DNA of 64,000 bases, taken from Cyclobacteriaceae bacterium (GTDB lineage: Bacteria > Bacteroidota > Bacteroidia > Cytophagales > Cyclobacteriaceae). The stretch spans positions 47,149 through 111,148 of the forward strand of contig JAHBUC010000005.1 of assembly GCA_019638275.1 (NCBI GenBank). The letters run 5' to 3'. The notes below the pieces were generated by a model. The model worked only from the letters and a program-made list of their open reading frames with translations. It was not told where the DNA came from and did no database searches. The position numbers and the translations under genes were made by a program. Position 1 is the first letter of the stretch. Each line of letters starts with the position of its first letter. Shown in pieces: positions 45,837 to 53,866 of this stretch.

Positions 45837-46188
45837 GTCCTTTTGATTTAATCTTTTCAATAAAATATTCAGCCTTTATTTTTAGTGCTTTCTCAATTTC
45901 TCCTGTTGGAGTTTTTTGTGTTTTCTTTTGGAATCCATTGAACAGGATAACCAATTTACCCTCGTCAAAGCAGGAAAAGACCCTGTAAATGTTTCCTCCA
46001 GATGCGACTCGTATTTCATAAAGCCCGTCCGTTCCCTCAATGTGCTTTAAGAATTTGACGGGAACTCTCTCGGCAACTGAAATTACAAACAGCACGTGAT
46101 CTATCTTGTTCTTAACCTTCTCTGTCTGTGCATCATAAAAGTCAAGAAAATAGTCTTTGTAGAAATGGATTTCCCTCAATTTCTCCAT
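45820..46188 (-). CDS. HigB/RelE-like toxin
   Basis: 122 residues of the type II RelE/HigB (phage-derived Gp49-like) family: EIHFYKDYFLDFYDAQTEKVKNKIDHVLFVI, PVKFLKHIEGTDGLYEIRVASGGNIYRVFSCFDEGKLVILFNGFQKKTQKTPTGEIEKAL. The family usually cleaves mRNA on the ribosome. The KKTQKTP stretch and the IYRVFS strand are typical. First gene of the pair, just after an 18-nt palindrome. It is AT-richer than the receptor genes on either side. Confidence 0.92.
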   Translation of the reverse strand: MEKLREIHFYKDYFLDFYDAQTEKVKNKIDHVLFVISVAERVPVKFLKHIEGTDGLYEIRVASGGNIYRVFSCFDEGKLVILFNGFQKKTQKTPTGEIEKALKIKAEYFIEKIKSKGHGNKK

Positions 46189-46196
46189 TTCACAAA

Positions 46197-46214
46197 GTTA
46201 ACTTATAAGTTAAC
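46197..46214. promoter_or_regulatory. Perfect palindrome at the HigBA promoter
   Basis: GTTAACTTATAAGTTAAC is a perfect 18-nt palindrome located 9 nt before the toxin start codon on the minus strand. This is the expected position and form of a HigA autoregulatory operator. Confidence 0.75.
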
Positions 46215-46309
46215 AACGTCAAATCCCTTTAAGTTTCTAAAGCTGATATTTTTTAGCCTGAAATGGTATGCCATAATGCTAACTAAAACATAGTCTTGAG
46301 ATTTTAACC

Positions 46310-46340
46310 TTGAACTTGAGACTTAAAACTTCTATACTTG
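46310..46340 (+). promoter_or_regulatory. Predicted Bacteroidota promoter of the cobalamin riboswitch unit
   Basis: TTG (46310-46312), 20 nt, then TATACTTG (46333-46340), close to the TTTG-N19-21-TAnnTTTG pattern. The riboswitch begins a few bases downstream. Confidence 0.55.
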
Positions 46341-46345
46341 CACCG

Positions 46346-46545
46346 CTTTGGTTCCCGATCAATACACGATTGAAAGGGATGAAAAGGGAACCCCGTGAAA
46401 ATCGGGGGCTGTTCCCGCAACTGTAATCCCGACTTCCATGCGAAGTCCAGCTTTTGCAAACCATTCGCCATTTTCCTGAGCATTCAGGAAGAGAAGGCTG
46501 CAAAAGTCGGGAAAGCCAGGAGACCTGCCACAGCAACGTTTATTT
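46346..46545 (+). ncRNA. Cobalamin (AdoCbl) riboswitch
   Basis: The conserved core AAAAGGGAACCCCGTG...CGGGGGCTGTTCCCGCAACTG is followed ~110 nt later by the B12 box and closing arm GCCAGGAGACCTGCC (46515-46529). The insert between them forms its own hairpins (TCCTGAGCATTCAGGA). It precedes a BtuB-like receptor gene by ~125 nt and should lower its expression when cobalamin is plentiful. Confidence 0.95.
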
Positions 46546-46670
46546 CAGTGCTTCGGGTAAAAGCTACTTGATTCTTGTGATTCATGTGATGGGTATGATA
46601 GAATCACACCCTCACTCCGCACGATTCATTTTCAGCCTTTACTCTTTTTTCAACCTTAACCCTTTTTCAA

Positions 46671-48572
46671 ATGAAAAAAGAGATCAAAGTCTGGGCAATG
46701 ACTGTAATTGCCTGTTGGCTCTGGGCGCCAACCAAAACAATCGCCCAACAAGACACCCTGTCAACAACCACACTTCGTGAAGTGGTGGTTACCGCTACCA
46801 AGTTTCCGAAGAGCGTTTCCGAGACAGGTAAAGTGCTTACCATCATTGATGAAGAACAAATATCGCGCAGTGCAGGAAAAGATTTGGCGCAACTGTTGAA
46901 TGAACAGGTAGGAATGGTCATCAACGGGGCCAATAGCAATCCCGCCAAGGATAAGTCGGTGTTTTTGCGTGGCGCAGCCGGTAAGTACACACTTATTCTC
47001 GTTGACGGTGTTCCGGTGAATGATCCGGGTGGTATTGATGGCGCGTTTGATTTACGATTACTTTCCCTCGATCAGATCGAACGCGTTGAAATTCTCAAAG
47101 GAAGTCAATCTACTTTGTATGGTACCGATGCCATGGCGGGTGTCATCAACATCATCACGAAAAAGAAAGGCAACAAACCTGTAAGCGGAACAGGTACCGT
47201 AAGCTATGGCAGCTACAATACCTTTCGTGGCAACGTTGGCATTTCAGGAAGTACGGATAAGTTTGATTATAGCGTGGGCTACACGCGCCTGCAAACCGAT
47301 GGCATCAGTGAAGCCAAAGAACCCGATGATAGTGCTGAGTTTGATAAAGATGGTTTTGAGCAAAATGCCATTCAGTTGAATCTTGGCTATAAGCCAACCG
47401 AAAAAATTTCCATTCGTCCGTTTGTACGCTTCAATGATTTTGATGGCGCCTACGATATGGGTGCTTTCGCAGATGATCCGGATGCATTTTATAAGGCCAA
47501 AACCTTGCACTACGGTGCCAACGCTGACTATCAATTTGGGAAGGGTGCGGTTACTGTTATGTACGCGCACAACAAAACGGAGCGATCATTTGTAAACATG
47601 TATGGTGGACCTGATGAATATGATGGCTGGTTCAACCATGGTGAGGTATTCACCAACTGGAATTTAGCCGATCATGTGCAGCTGTTGGGTGGATTGAGCT
47701 ACCAGCATTTTAAAATGGTGGCTACCAACACAACCATTGAAAAACCGGTAACATCCATTACCAGCCCGTATCTTTCTTTTTTTGTTCGCAACCTGAATGG
47801 TTTCTCAGCCGAACTGGGCGGAAGATTCAATACGCATTCGGTATATGGAAACAATTTTACGTTCAGCATTAATCCCTCGTATCTGATCAATAACCAGGTA
47901 AAGCTTTTTGCCAACTACGGTACCGGATTTAAAGTGCCTACGTTATCGCAACTGTACGGCCCCTTTGGCGCCAACGAAGAGTTAAAGCCGGAAGAAAGCA
48001 CGAGCGTTGAGGGTGGTGTACAGTTTACATCGGTTGATAAGCGCCTGGATGTACGGGCAACCTGGTTCAACAGAAAAATTGAAAATGTTATCATCTATAC
48101 AACCGGTTACATCAACCAGGATAAACTGAATGATCACGGTGTTGAGGTGGAAGCTTCGTATGCCTTAAATAAACTTACACTAACCGGTTTCTATGCGTAT
48201 GTTGATGGAGAAATAACTACACAAGCTGTGTCAGGGTCGGAAACAAAACCTAATGATTTGCTTCGCAGACCAAAACACGCGGTGGGCATGAACATTGGGT
48301 ATCGCGTCACAGAAAAGTTCTTTGCGAGTCTGAACCTCAGAACCTTTGGTCAGCGGAACGATAATTTTTTTGATTTCAATACATTCACCTCTAGTCCGGT
48401 CGTGTTGGATGCTTATCAGTTGTTGGATGTTTATATAGAGTATGCCTTGTTTAACAATCGCATAAAGTTGTTTGGTGATTTTCGAAATTTATTGGATCAG
48501 GATTATTTTGAAGTGTATGGATACAATACCCAGCGACTTAATGCTACGTTAGGTATGCGCGCCACATTTTGA
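46671..48572 (+). CDS. btuB: BtuB-like TonB-dependent vitamin B12 receptor
   Basis: 633 residues. The signal peptide (VWAMTVIACWLWAPTKTIAQ) leads into a TonB box-like region, the plug (TATKFPKSVSETGKVLTII, KYTLILVDGVPVNDPGGIDGAFDLRLLSLDQIERVEILKGSQSTLYGTDAMAGVINIIT) and a barrel typical of BtuB. No CarboxypepD_reg domain is present, unlike the other receptors here. The cobalamin riboswitch upstream fixes the likely ligand as B12 or a corrinoid. The stop overlaps or abuts the DUF5522 gene. Confidence 0.93.
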   Translation: MKKEIKVWAMTVIACWLWAPTKTIAQQDTLSTTTLREVVVTATKFPKSVSETGKVLTIIDEEQISRSAGKDLAQLLNEQVGMVINGANSNPAKDKSVFLRGAAGKYTLILVDGVPVNDPGGIDGAFDLRLLSLDQIERVEILKGSQSTLYGTDAMAGVINIITKKKGNKPVSGTGTVSYGSYNTFRGNVGISGSTDKFDYSVGYTRLQTDGISEAKEPDDSAEFDKDGFEQNAIQLNLGYKPTEKISIRPFVRFNDFDGAYDMGAFADDPDAFYKAKTLHYGANADYQFGKGAVTVMYAHNKTERSFVNMYGGPDEYDGWFNHGEVFTNWNLADHVQLLGGLSYQHFKMVATNTTIEKPVTSITSPYLSFFVRNLNGFSAELGGRFNTHSVYGNNFTFSINPSYLINNQVKLFANYGTGFKVPTLSQLYGPFGANEELKPEESTSVEGGVQFTSVDKRLDVRATWFNRKIENVIIYTTGYINQDKLNDHGVEVEASYALNKLTLTGFYAYVDGEITTQAVSGSETKPNDLLRRPKHAVGMNIGYRVTEKFFASLNLRTFGQRNDNFFDFNTFTSSPVVLDAYQLLDVYIEYALFNNRIKLFGDFRNLLDQDYFEVYGYNTQRLNATLGMRATF

Positions 48573-48574
48573 GT

Positions 48575-48751
48575 ATGGATAATGTCAGGAAAAATAAGAC
48601 AATAAACCCATCCGCTTTGCCAGCAACCGAGCCTGATTATTACCTGGAGAATGGCAAGGTAGTCTTTACCGCATCCTTTCACCTGAAGCGGGGGTACTGT
48701 TGCCAGAGTGGGTGCAGGCATTGCCCGTATAAAGAATCAGTAAATAAGTAG
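48575..48751 (+). CDS. DUF5522 small Cys-rich protein
   Basis: 58 residues from ATG 48575, two bases past the btuB stop. The second half reads DYYLENGKVVFTASFHLKRG, then CCQSGCRHCPY, the DUF5522 hallmark. The Cys cluster (CCxxxCxxC) looks able to bind zinc or an Fe-S cluster. It belongs to the riboswitch-controlled transcript, and a hairpin follows. No function is established. Confidence 0.85.
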   Translation: MDNVRKNKTINPSALPATEPDYYLENGKVVFTASFHLKRGYCCQSGCRHCPYKESVNK

Positions 48752-48755
48752 TAAG

Positions 48756-48783
48756 CTGAGGCGGGGAGAATTCTTCGCCTCAG
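48756..48783 (+). terminator. Hairpin after the btuB-DUF5522 unit
   Basis: CTGAGGCG (48756-48763) pairs with CGCCTCAG (48776-48783) around a 12-nt loop, followed by TTCAATCTT. It separates the B12 unit from the DUF3299 gene, though the T-run is weak. Confidence 0.55.
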
Positions 48784-48830
48784 TTCAATCTTAGGGCTGA
48801 CTACGCGCTGCAGAAATACGTGTAGCAGTA

Positions 48831-48861
48831 TTGGATTTTACAACTTTCAATAATATACTTG
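48831..48861 (+). promoter_or_regulatory. Predicted promoter of the second DUF3299 unit
   Basis: TTG (48831-48833), 20 nt, then TATACTTG (48854-48861). The octamer and the next two bases are the same as before the riboswitch. It would start transcription near 48868, so the gene's start must lie downstream of that. Confidence 0.5.
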
Positions 48862-48978
48862 CAACATTGTTGCATTTACATTTTTCCCCAAATTGAACGA
48901 GTTACAGTGACTCTGCATAACGTTATCAGGATTACAGGCCAGCATATTGGTGACGCATGTCGTTATGCCGTTGCTCAG

Positions 48979-49449
48979 TTGAGTCATCGGTATTATGTAC
49001 CCTTTGCCATTATGCTATTGCTTTGCATTTTTTTAGCTGTGAAAGCTCAGGTAGGGCAACCGCGCACCAGCTTAATGGGCTGGGAAATTTTTTCGACTGT
49101 GAAGTTTAAGTCGAAGTACTACAAAGCATACAAAGAAAGTTTTTTAACCCCTGAATTTGATTCAAACTTGTTAAGTCTTGAAGGATCCGTAATTCAAATC
49201 AGCGGTCACTATATGCCGCTTGATTTGCCCGATCGGAAAATGATTGTCCTTAGCCGGTATCCTTATTCCGCCTGTTTCTTTTGTGGAGGTGCGGGCCCGG
49301 AGTCTGTTATTGAAGTTCATTTCCCGGAGAAAGCCCCAAAACCAAAACCGGATCAGGTAATTGCTGTGCAGGGCAAACTAAAACTCAATAATACAGATGT
49401 AGAACATTTGAATTTTATTTTAACCGAAGCTGAACAAATTAAACCTTGA
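48979..49449 (+). CDS. DUF3299 family protein, paralog of the one at 18392
   Basis: About 156 residues from TTG 48979, which would begin a good signal peptide (MSHRYYVPFAIMLLLCIFLAVKAQ). A GTG at 48907 is the alternative; a start further upstream would overlap the predicted promoter. The mature part is like the other DUF3299 protein in the window, with CFFCGGAGPES and KGKLKLNNTDVEHLNFIL in place of the near-identical residues there. It probably sits in the periplasm and may handle metal. The stop is coupled to the His-rich lipoprotein gene (TGATG). Confidence 0.8.
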   Translation: MSHRYYVPFAIMLLLCIFLAVKAQVGQPRTSLMGWEIFSTVKFKSKYYKAYKESFLTPEFDSNLLSLEGSVIQISGHYMPLDLPDRKMIVLSRYPYSACFFCGGAGPESVIEVHFPEKAPKPKPDQVIAVQGKLKLNNTDVEHLNFILTEAEQIKP

Positions 49450-49856
49450 TGACTATGCGATACCTGATTATAACCAGTGTGTTATGGATCACCGCCTGTG
49501 GTGGTTCATCCAAAAAAGATGCAGAACTGTTGAATGAAGCTTCGTTATTACACAATGAAGCTGTAGCAATAGCGCGTGATCTCAAGGCGCATCTTAACCA
49601 AATAGAATCCGACTCAACAATTTCAGTTGATTCATTGAAGGTATGGAAGCAACTGCTTACCCAATGGAATGAAGAATTGGTGGAAGTGCCTGGGAATGAA
49701 CATGAGCATGATCACGATCACGATGATGGTCACGATCACGATCACGACCACCATCATCACCAACCTGCTGATCAGGTAACTGCAGCGGAAATGCTCTTCA
49801 TTCAACGCGATATGAAAGAAAGAATCGAGCAGTTAAGTTACCGCATCAAAAGGTAG
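49449..49856 (+). CDS. His/Asp-rich lipoprotein, probable metal binder
   Basis: 135 residues. A lipoprotein signal (YLIITSVLWITACGGSS) is followed by a helical part, a run of His and Asp near residues 84-105 (GNEHEHDHDHDDGHDHDHDH...), and a short helical end. The His/Asp tract should bind Zn2+, Ni2+ or Co2+. The start ATG overlaps the DUF3299 stop (TGATG), so the two are co-translated. The pairing with DUF3299 is like the His-rich permease and DUF3299 at 17-18.8 kb. No family name can be given. Confidence 0.8.
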   Translation: MTMRYLIITSVLWITACGGSSKKDAELLNEASLLHNEAVAIARDLKAHLNQIESDSTISVDSLKVWKQLLTQWNEELVEVPGNEHEHDHDHDDGHDHDHDHHHHQPADQVTAAEMLFIQRDMKERIEQLSYRIKR

Positions 49857-49866
49857 CGCCTCGCTA

Positions 49867-49930
49867 ACCGTGCATTCACGGTGTATAAATTTCAAAAAGA
49901 AAAGGCGCCCCGTGAAACGGGACGCCTTTG
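49867..49930. terminator. Bidirectional terminator between convergent genes
   Basis: AAAGGCG CCCCGT and ACGGGA CGCCTTT (49901-49928) form a strong stem with A-rich and T-rich ends. A smaller hairpin ACCGTG...CACGGT lies at 49867-49882. They end both the lipoprotein unit (+) and the coiled-coil lipoprotein gene (-). Confidence 0.75.
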
Positions 49931-49965
49931 GATAACAAACACCTAACCCTCATCAAAACGGTCTG

Positions 49966-50712
49966 CTATCCAAGTTCTTTTTCAAGTTGTGCTATTTTTT
50001 CCTGTGCCTGTATATGTCCTAACGACAGCGACATCTTATAAAGTTCCAAAGCCTCGCGCTGTGTTTCTTTCTTTTTCTTTGGAGCAAACTTGGTTCTGTC
50101 GGCTGCAGTTTCCAGGGCTGCCGCTTGTGCGTAGTACAGCTCCGCTTTGCTGGTCTTCGAAGCGATATTGACTTCAGTAACTTTGGCTTCCAGTTTGGCA
50201 ATATTCTCTTCCTTTAGTTGAATGAGTTGTTGCTGTTCGGCCATGGCCAATGTTTTTTCATTCAGGGAGGAAGTCAGCAACTGGTTTTCATTTTTGAATT
50301 TGGTTACCTCCAATTCCAGGGCAGCCAACTGTCCGTTGCGTAGAGCCAAATCATTCTTAAGCCGTTTAATGGTGGCTGAGTAATTGGCGGCACTTTTCTT
50401 CATGGTCTTTTCCAGCTCATCAATCTTTTGCTGGCTTTGACGGATATAGGCATTGAGTTCATTCAGCCGATTCTCATAGTCGGCATACGAAGTGCCCTCC
50501 ACTACATTGGTACGCAGTACCTGGCGTGTCACATCAATGGAATCCAGCAACATGCCAACTTCCTGTAAGGTTGTTGCCATTTGTTGATTGGTCTGCAATT
50601 CAACCTGCAGCGAATCTACTTTAGATAGTAATTGTTGCTTTTCTTTTGTGTCGCAACTCATCACCAGCGCTGCAATCGGAATAAGTAAAAAGAACAATCT
50701 TAATTTTTTCAT
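49966..50712 (-). CDS. Coiled-coil lipoprotein, paralog A
   Basis: 248 residues with lipoprotein signal (FFLLIPIAALVMSCDTKEK) and a long coiled coil (~20-190, LLSKVDSLQVELQTNQQ...). The tail (AETAADRTKFAPKKKKETQREALELYKMSLSLGHIQAQEKIAQLEKEL) is shared with the next paralog. It probably forms a periplasmic rod or tether. The two are ~230 nt apart, each with its own leader. The function is unknown. Confidence 0.85.
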   Translation of the reverse strand: MKKLRLFFLLIPIAALVMSCDTKEKQQLLSKVDSLQVELQTNQQMATTLQEVGMLLDSIDVTRQVLRTNVVEGTSYADYENRLNELNAYIRQSQQKIDELEKTMKKSAANYSATIKRLKNDLALRNGQLAALELEVTKFKNENQLLTSSLNEKTLAMAEQQQLIQLKEENIAKLEAKVTEVNIASKTSKAELYYAQAAALETAADRTKFAPKKKKETQREALELYKMSLSLGHIQAQEKIAQLEKELG

Positions 50713-50941
50713 GTAGTTTATTTTTTAAAAGTATTTTGTTAGAAACCTGGATATATAACGTAAAAGTATGGTGTTACTGATGCAGTTTAACCGGATTGGT
50801 AGATTAAGGGTATTTATGATAGATAAATTGAAGTGTTAATCTTTTAATAGCTATCTAAAAGCGAACCCGATCAGGAATAAGGAGATGGCGCCTTCAATGG
50901 CGCCATCAAGCAAACACATTACACTACCAAACCCAGGTTTG

Positions 50942-51688
50942 CTATCCTAAGTCCTTTTCCAATTGATTAATTTTGTCCTGAGCATCCATCTTTCCAAGTG
51001 AATGCGACATCCTGTAAAGCTCAAGCGCTTCACGTTGTGTTTCCTTTTTCTTTTTCGGAGCAAACTTTGTACGGTCTGCAGCAACCTCTAATGCTTGTGC
51101 CTGTGCAAAGTAAAGGTCGGCCTGACTGGTTTTTGAAGCCAGGCTGATGTCAGCAATTTTTGTTTCCAGGGCAAAAATGTTCTCTTCCCTCAATTTTATC
51201 GTTTCCACCTGATCGGTAATCAGGTTTTCCTTTTCGGTTAATGAAGCAGTGAGTTCCTGGTTTTGCGATCTCACGCGATCAACTTCACTTTGAAGAGCAG
51301 CTACCTGAATGGAGCTTTGTTCAAGTTCTTTTTTCAGCCGATTCAGAGAGGCGGAATATTGTGAGGCATTTTTCTGAATTGAATTTTCCAGTTCTTCAAT
51401 CTTTGACCTGGTCTCCTTTATATAATTGTTGATCTCATCCAGCTTCACTTTGTAATCAGAAAACGAAGTGCCTTCAACTGTATTTGTCCGGAGCATTTCC
51501 CGGCTTGCATCGATCGAATCAATCAATGCTCCAATTTCCTGTAGCGTTTCTACATTTTTCTGACTCGTCATTAATTCTACTTGCAATGAATCAACCTTAG
51601 AGGTAAGCATCTCCCTCTCGCGCACATCGCAACTCCAAACCAATGCAGCCAGCATCAGTACTAACCCGATTTTGAATGTTGTTTTCAT
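50942..51688 (-). CDS. Coiled-coil lipoprotein, paralog B
   Basis: 248 residues from ATG 51686-51688 (MKTTFKIGLVLMLAALVWSCDVRERE); a frame reaching 51781 adds no leader-like sequence. Long coiled coil and the same C-terminal block as paralog A (KKKKETQREALELYRMSHSLGKMDAQDKINQLEKDLG). The pair arose by tandem duplication. 51689-52118 holds no gene that I can support, only an AT-rich stretch that probably carries promoters for both sides. Confidence 0.85.
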   Translation of the reverse strand: MKTTFKIGLVLMLAALVWSCDVREREMLTSKVDSLQVELMTSQKNVETLQEIGALIDSIDASREMLRTNTVEGTSFSDYKVKLDEINNYIKETRSKIEELENSIQKNASQYSASLNRLKKELEQSSIQVAALQSEVDRVRSQNQELTASLTEKENLITDQVETIKLREENIFALETKIADISLASKTSQADLYFAQAQALEVAADRTKFAPKKKKETQREALELYRMSHSLGKMDAQDKINQLEKDLG

Positions 51689-52118
51689 AAGTTTACTTGT
51701 TTGATGATTGGGAAACCATTCTGCAACTTTCAGGCAAACAGATGAAATGCTGTTTTTAATGGCATTTTGAGCCAATTGCACTCAAGCTTACCGTGCAATT
51801 CATGGACAACATGTGGAGTAATTCCACACCTGAGGATAATCACAATACAACTCATGGCGGTATCCGGTAATCTCAATGGATGCTTTTTACGTAACAATGC
51901 TCCAAAAACTTTCAGGCATGTAACCGTTTTATTCAGCGGCATCAGGCAGGGAAAGGTTCAACACTTTGGTGTGATCTTCAACAACTGCTGTAAAGAGAAT
52001 AAGCTCAGTTAAAAACAATCAACTGAATAGCAGCTTGTTAGTTCCGATGGTTGAGTTGGCACAATTATGTGATAAGATGTAAATAATGAATTAATTGTTT
52101 AACTAAAATTTTAAAGTC

Positions 52119-52439
52119 ATGAAAAAGTTATTCTTTTCAATGTTGGGCCTTTTGTTGTTATCTGCAGTAACGGTATTTGCCCAGGCAACCGTAAAGCAAG
52201 AAGCAAAGGAGGAGTTGGTTGCAATTGAGCAAAGCAAATCTATGCAGGACGAAAAGGTAGAGATTAAAGCCGATGAGCTTCCTCAACCTGTTCGCTCAGT
52301 GCTCTCCAGCGAAGCCTACAAAGACTGGTCTATTGAGAAGGCCTACCACCATAAAACCAACAACCATTACGAGGTGAAACTGAAGAAAGGAACTGAATCG
52401 AAATCGGTTAAGTTCGACAAAGATGGAAACGTGGTATAG
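52119..52439 (+). CDS. Small secreted PepSY-like protein
   Basis: 106 residues with a signal peptide (MKKLFFSMLGLLLLSAVTVFAQ). After a charged helical region there is a short PepSY-like unit: IKADELPQPVRSVLSSEAYKDWSIEKAYHHKTNNHYEVKLKKGTESKSVKFDKDGNVV. Such proteins are often periplasmic. A terminator separates it from the response-regulator gene, but the two could be linked in function. The exact role is unknown. Confidence 0.8.
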   Translation: MKKLFFSMLGLLLLSAVTVFAQATVKQEAKEELVAIEQSKSMQDEKVEIKADELPQPVRSVLSSEAYKDWSIEKAYHHKTNNHYEVKLKKGTESKSVKFDKDGNVV

Positions 52440-52463
52440 TTTCGCCCTTATTCTATATATTTT

Positions 52464-52498
52464 GGAAAGCCGGAATGATATTTCGGCTTTCTTTTTTA
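52464..52498 (+). terminator. Terminator after the PepSY-like gene
   Basis: GAAAGCCG pairs with CGGCTTTC (52465-52472 and 52484-52491) around an 11-nt loop, followed by TTTTTTATTTT. Confidence 0.85.
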
Positions 52499-52510
52499 TT
52501 TTGAGGCACT

Positions 52511-53857
52511 ATGGATGCCATACTTGTTATTGAAGATGATAGAACTTTTGCACGAATCGTTGAAGGATTCCTTACAAAAATCGGCTATGCAGTAACGCTA
52601 TCAGACAATGGTAAGGATGGAATTGAGCGTTTCAGAGAAGCTTCATTCAGTTTGGTGCTAATGGATTTCAGGTTGCCGGATACAACCGGATATGATCTGC
52701 TTGTACGTATGAAATCCGAAAGGCCAGATGTTCCGGTTATTCTGATGACGAGTTTCAACGATTTAAGAACAGCGGTTCGCGCAATAAAAGCAGGAGCTTT
52801 TGAGTACATCACAAAACCAATTAATCCCGATGAACTTCAACTGCTGATTGCGCAGGCACTACGAAAGAAAACCGAGCCCAAAACCGGCAGTAAACTAAAC
52901 GCCAGGCGGTATGTTGAAGGCTCCAGCATTGTCGCAAAAAAAATGTACGAATACATTTCGGTGGTAGCACCCACTGAAATGACTGTTGTTTTAGAAGGAG
53001 AAAGTGGAACCGGAAAAGAGAATGCCGCCCAAACAATTCATAGGTTGAGCAACCGTGCAGCCGGGCCTTTCGTGGCTGTGGATTGTGGTGCGCTTTCAAA
53101 AGAACTGGCGGGAAGTGAACTTTTTGGTCATGTTAAAGGAGCCTTTACAGGCGCAGTGTTAAATAAAACCGGACAGTTTGAGGCAGCCAATGGGGGTACG
53201 TTGTTTCTTGACGAAGTAGGTAACCTCAGTTATGATGTGCAAGTGAAACTCTTGAGGGCCATTCAGGAGCGGGTGATTCAACCTTTAGGAAGCACAAAAA
53301 ATGTTAAAGTTGATGTTCGGATAATAACTGCTACAAACGAGAACCTGCAGCAGGAAGTGAAATCGGGAAATTTCAGGGAAGATTTGTACCATAGGCTCAA
53401 CGAGTTTAAAATTCAAGTGCCGGCCTTGCGCCAGCGTAGCGATGACCTCGAACTCTTTATCGATTTCTTTCGGGAAGAAGCCAACAGCGAGTTAAATCGA
53501 AATGTCAAATCGTTTGATGAAGAAGTTATTAGTATTTTCAAGAAGTATGATTGGCCGGGAAATTTGCGGGAGTTGAAAAACACGATCAGGCGTGCTGTAC
53601 TGCTAACACCGGGCGACCTGGTAACGGCTGAAGTTTTACCGCCTGATTTAATACGCACCGCAAATGAACCGAAACCATTGGCTTCTGAATCGCCAGAAAC
53701 CGGCTATGATTTGAAAGCGCTTCAGGAAAAGCAGGAACGTGAAATGATTATTAGAACGCTGGAAGAGGTTCGGTACAACAAGGCTAAGGCTGCACGCCTG
53801 CTTAATATTGACAGAAAGACCCTTTACCTGAAGATGGAAAAGTACAACATTCACTAG
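52511..53857 (+). CDS. Sigma-54-dependent response regulator (NtrC family)
   Basis: 448 residues, full length. The receiver domain has [20 protein letters not shown] (phospho-Asp near 53) and ITKPIN. The AAA+ domain has GESGTGKE, a complete [16 protein letters not shown] and [12 protein letters not shown]-terminal Fis-type HTH ([33 protein letters not shown]) binds DNA. It should activate sigma-54 promoters. Its stop is 9 nt from the stop of the hybrid kinase gene on the other strand, which is the most likely partner. Confidence 0.95.
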   Translation: MDAILVIEDDRTFARIVEGFLTKIGYAVTLSDNGKDGIERFREASFSLVLMDFRLPDTTGYDLLVRMKSERPDVPVILMTSFNDLRTAVRAIKAGAFEYITKPINPDELQLLIAQALRKKTEPKTGSKLNARRYVEGSSIVAKKMYEYISVVAPTEMTVVLEGESGTGKENAAQTIHRLSNRAAGPFVAVDCGALSKELAGSELFGHVKGAFTGAVLNKTGQFEAANGGTLFLDEVGNLSYDVQVKLLRAIQERVIQPLGSTKNVKVDVRIITATNENLQQEVKSGNFREDLYHRLNEFKIQVPALRQRSDDLELFIDFFREEANSELNRNVKSFDEEVISIFKKYDWPGNLRELKNTIRRAVLLTPGDLVTAEVLPPDLIRTANEPKPLASESPETGYDLKALQEKQEREMIIRTLEEVRYNKAKAARLLNIDRKTLYLKMEKYNIH

Positions 53858-53866
53858 GCGCCAGCT

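Noticed and set aside
43260..48572. SusC/SusD polysaccharide utilisation locus
   Set aside because: No SusD-like gene is next to any of the TonB receptors, and one receptor is under a B12 riboswitch.
48859..48906. TTG start at 48859 for the second DUF3299 gene
   Set aside because: It overlaps the predicted -7 box and adds residues with no leader character.
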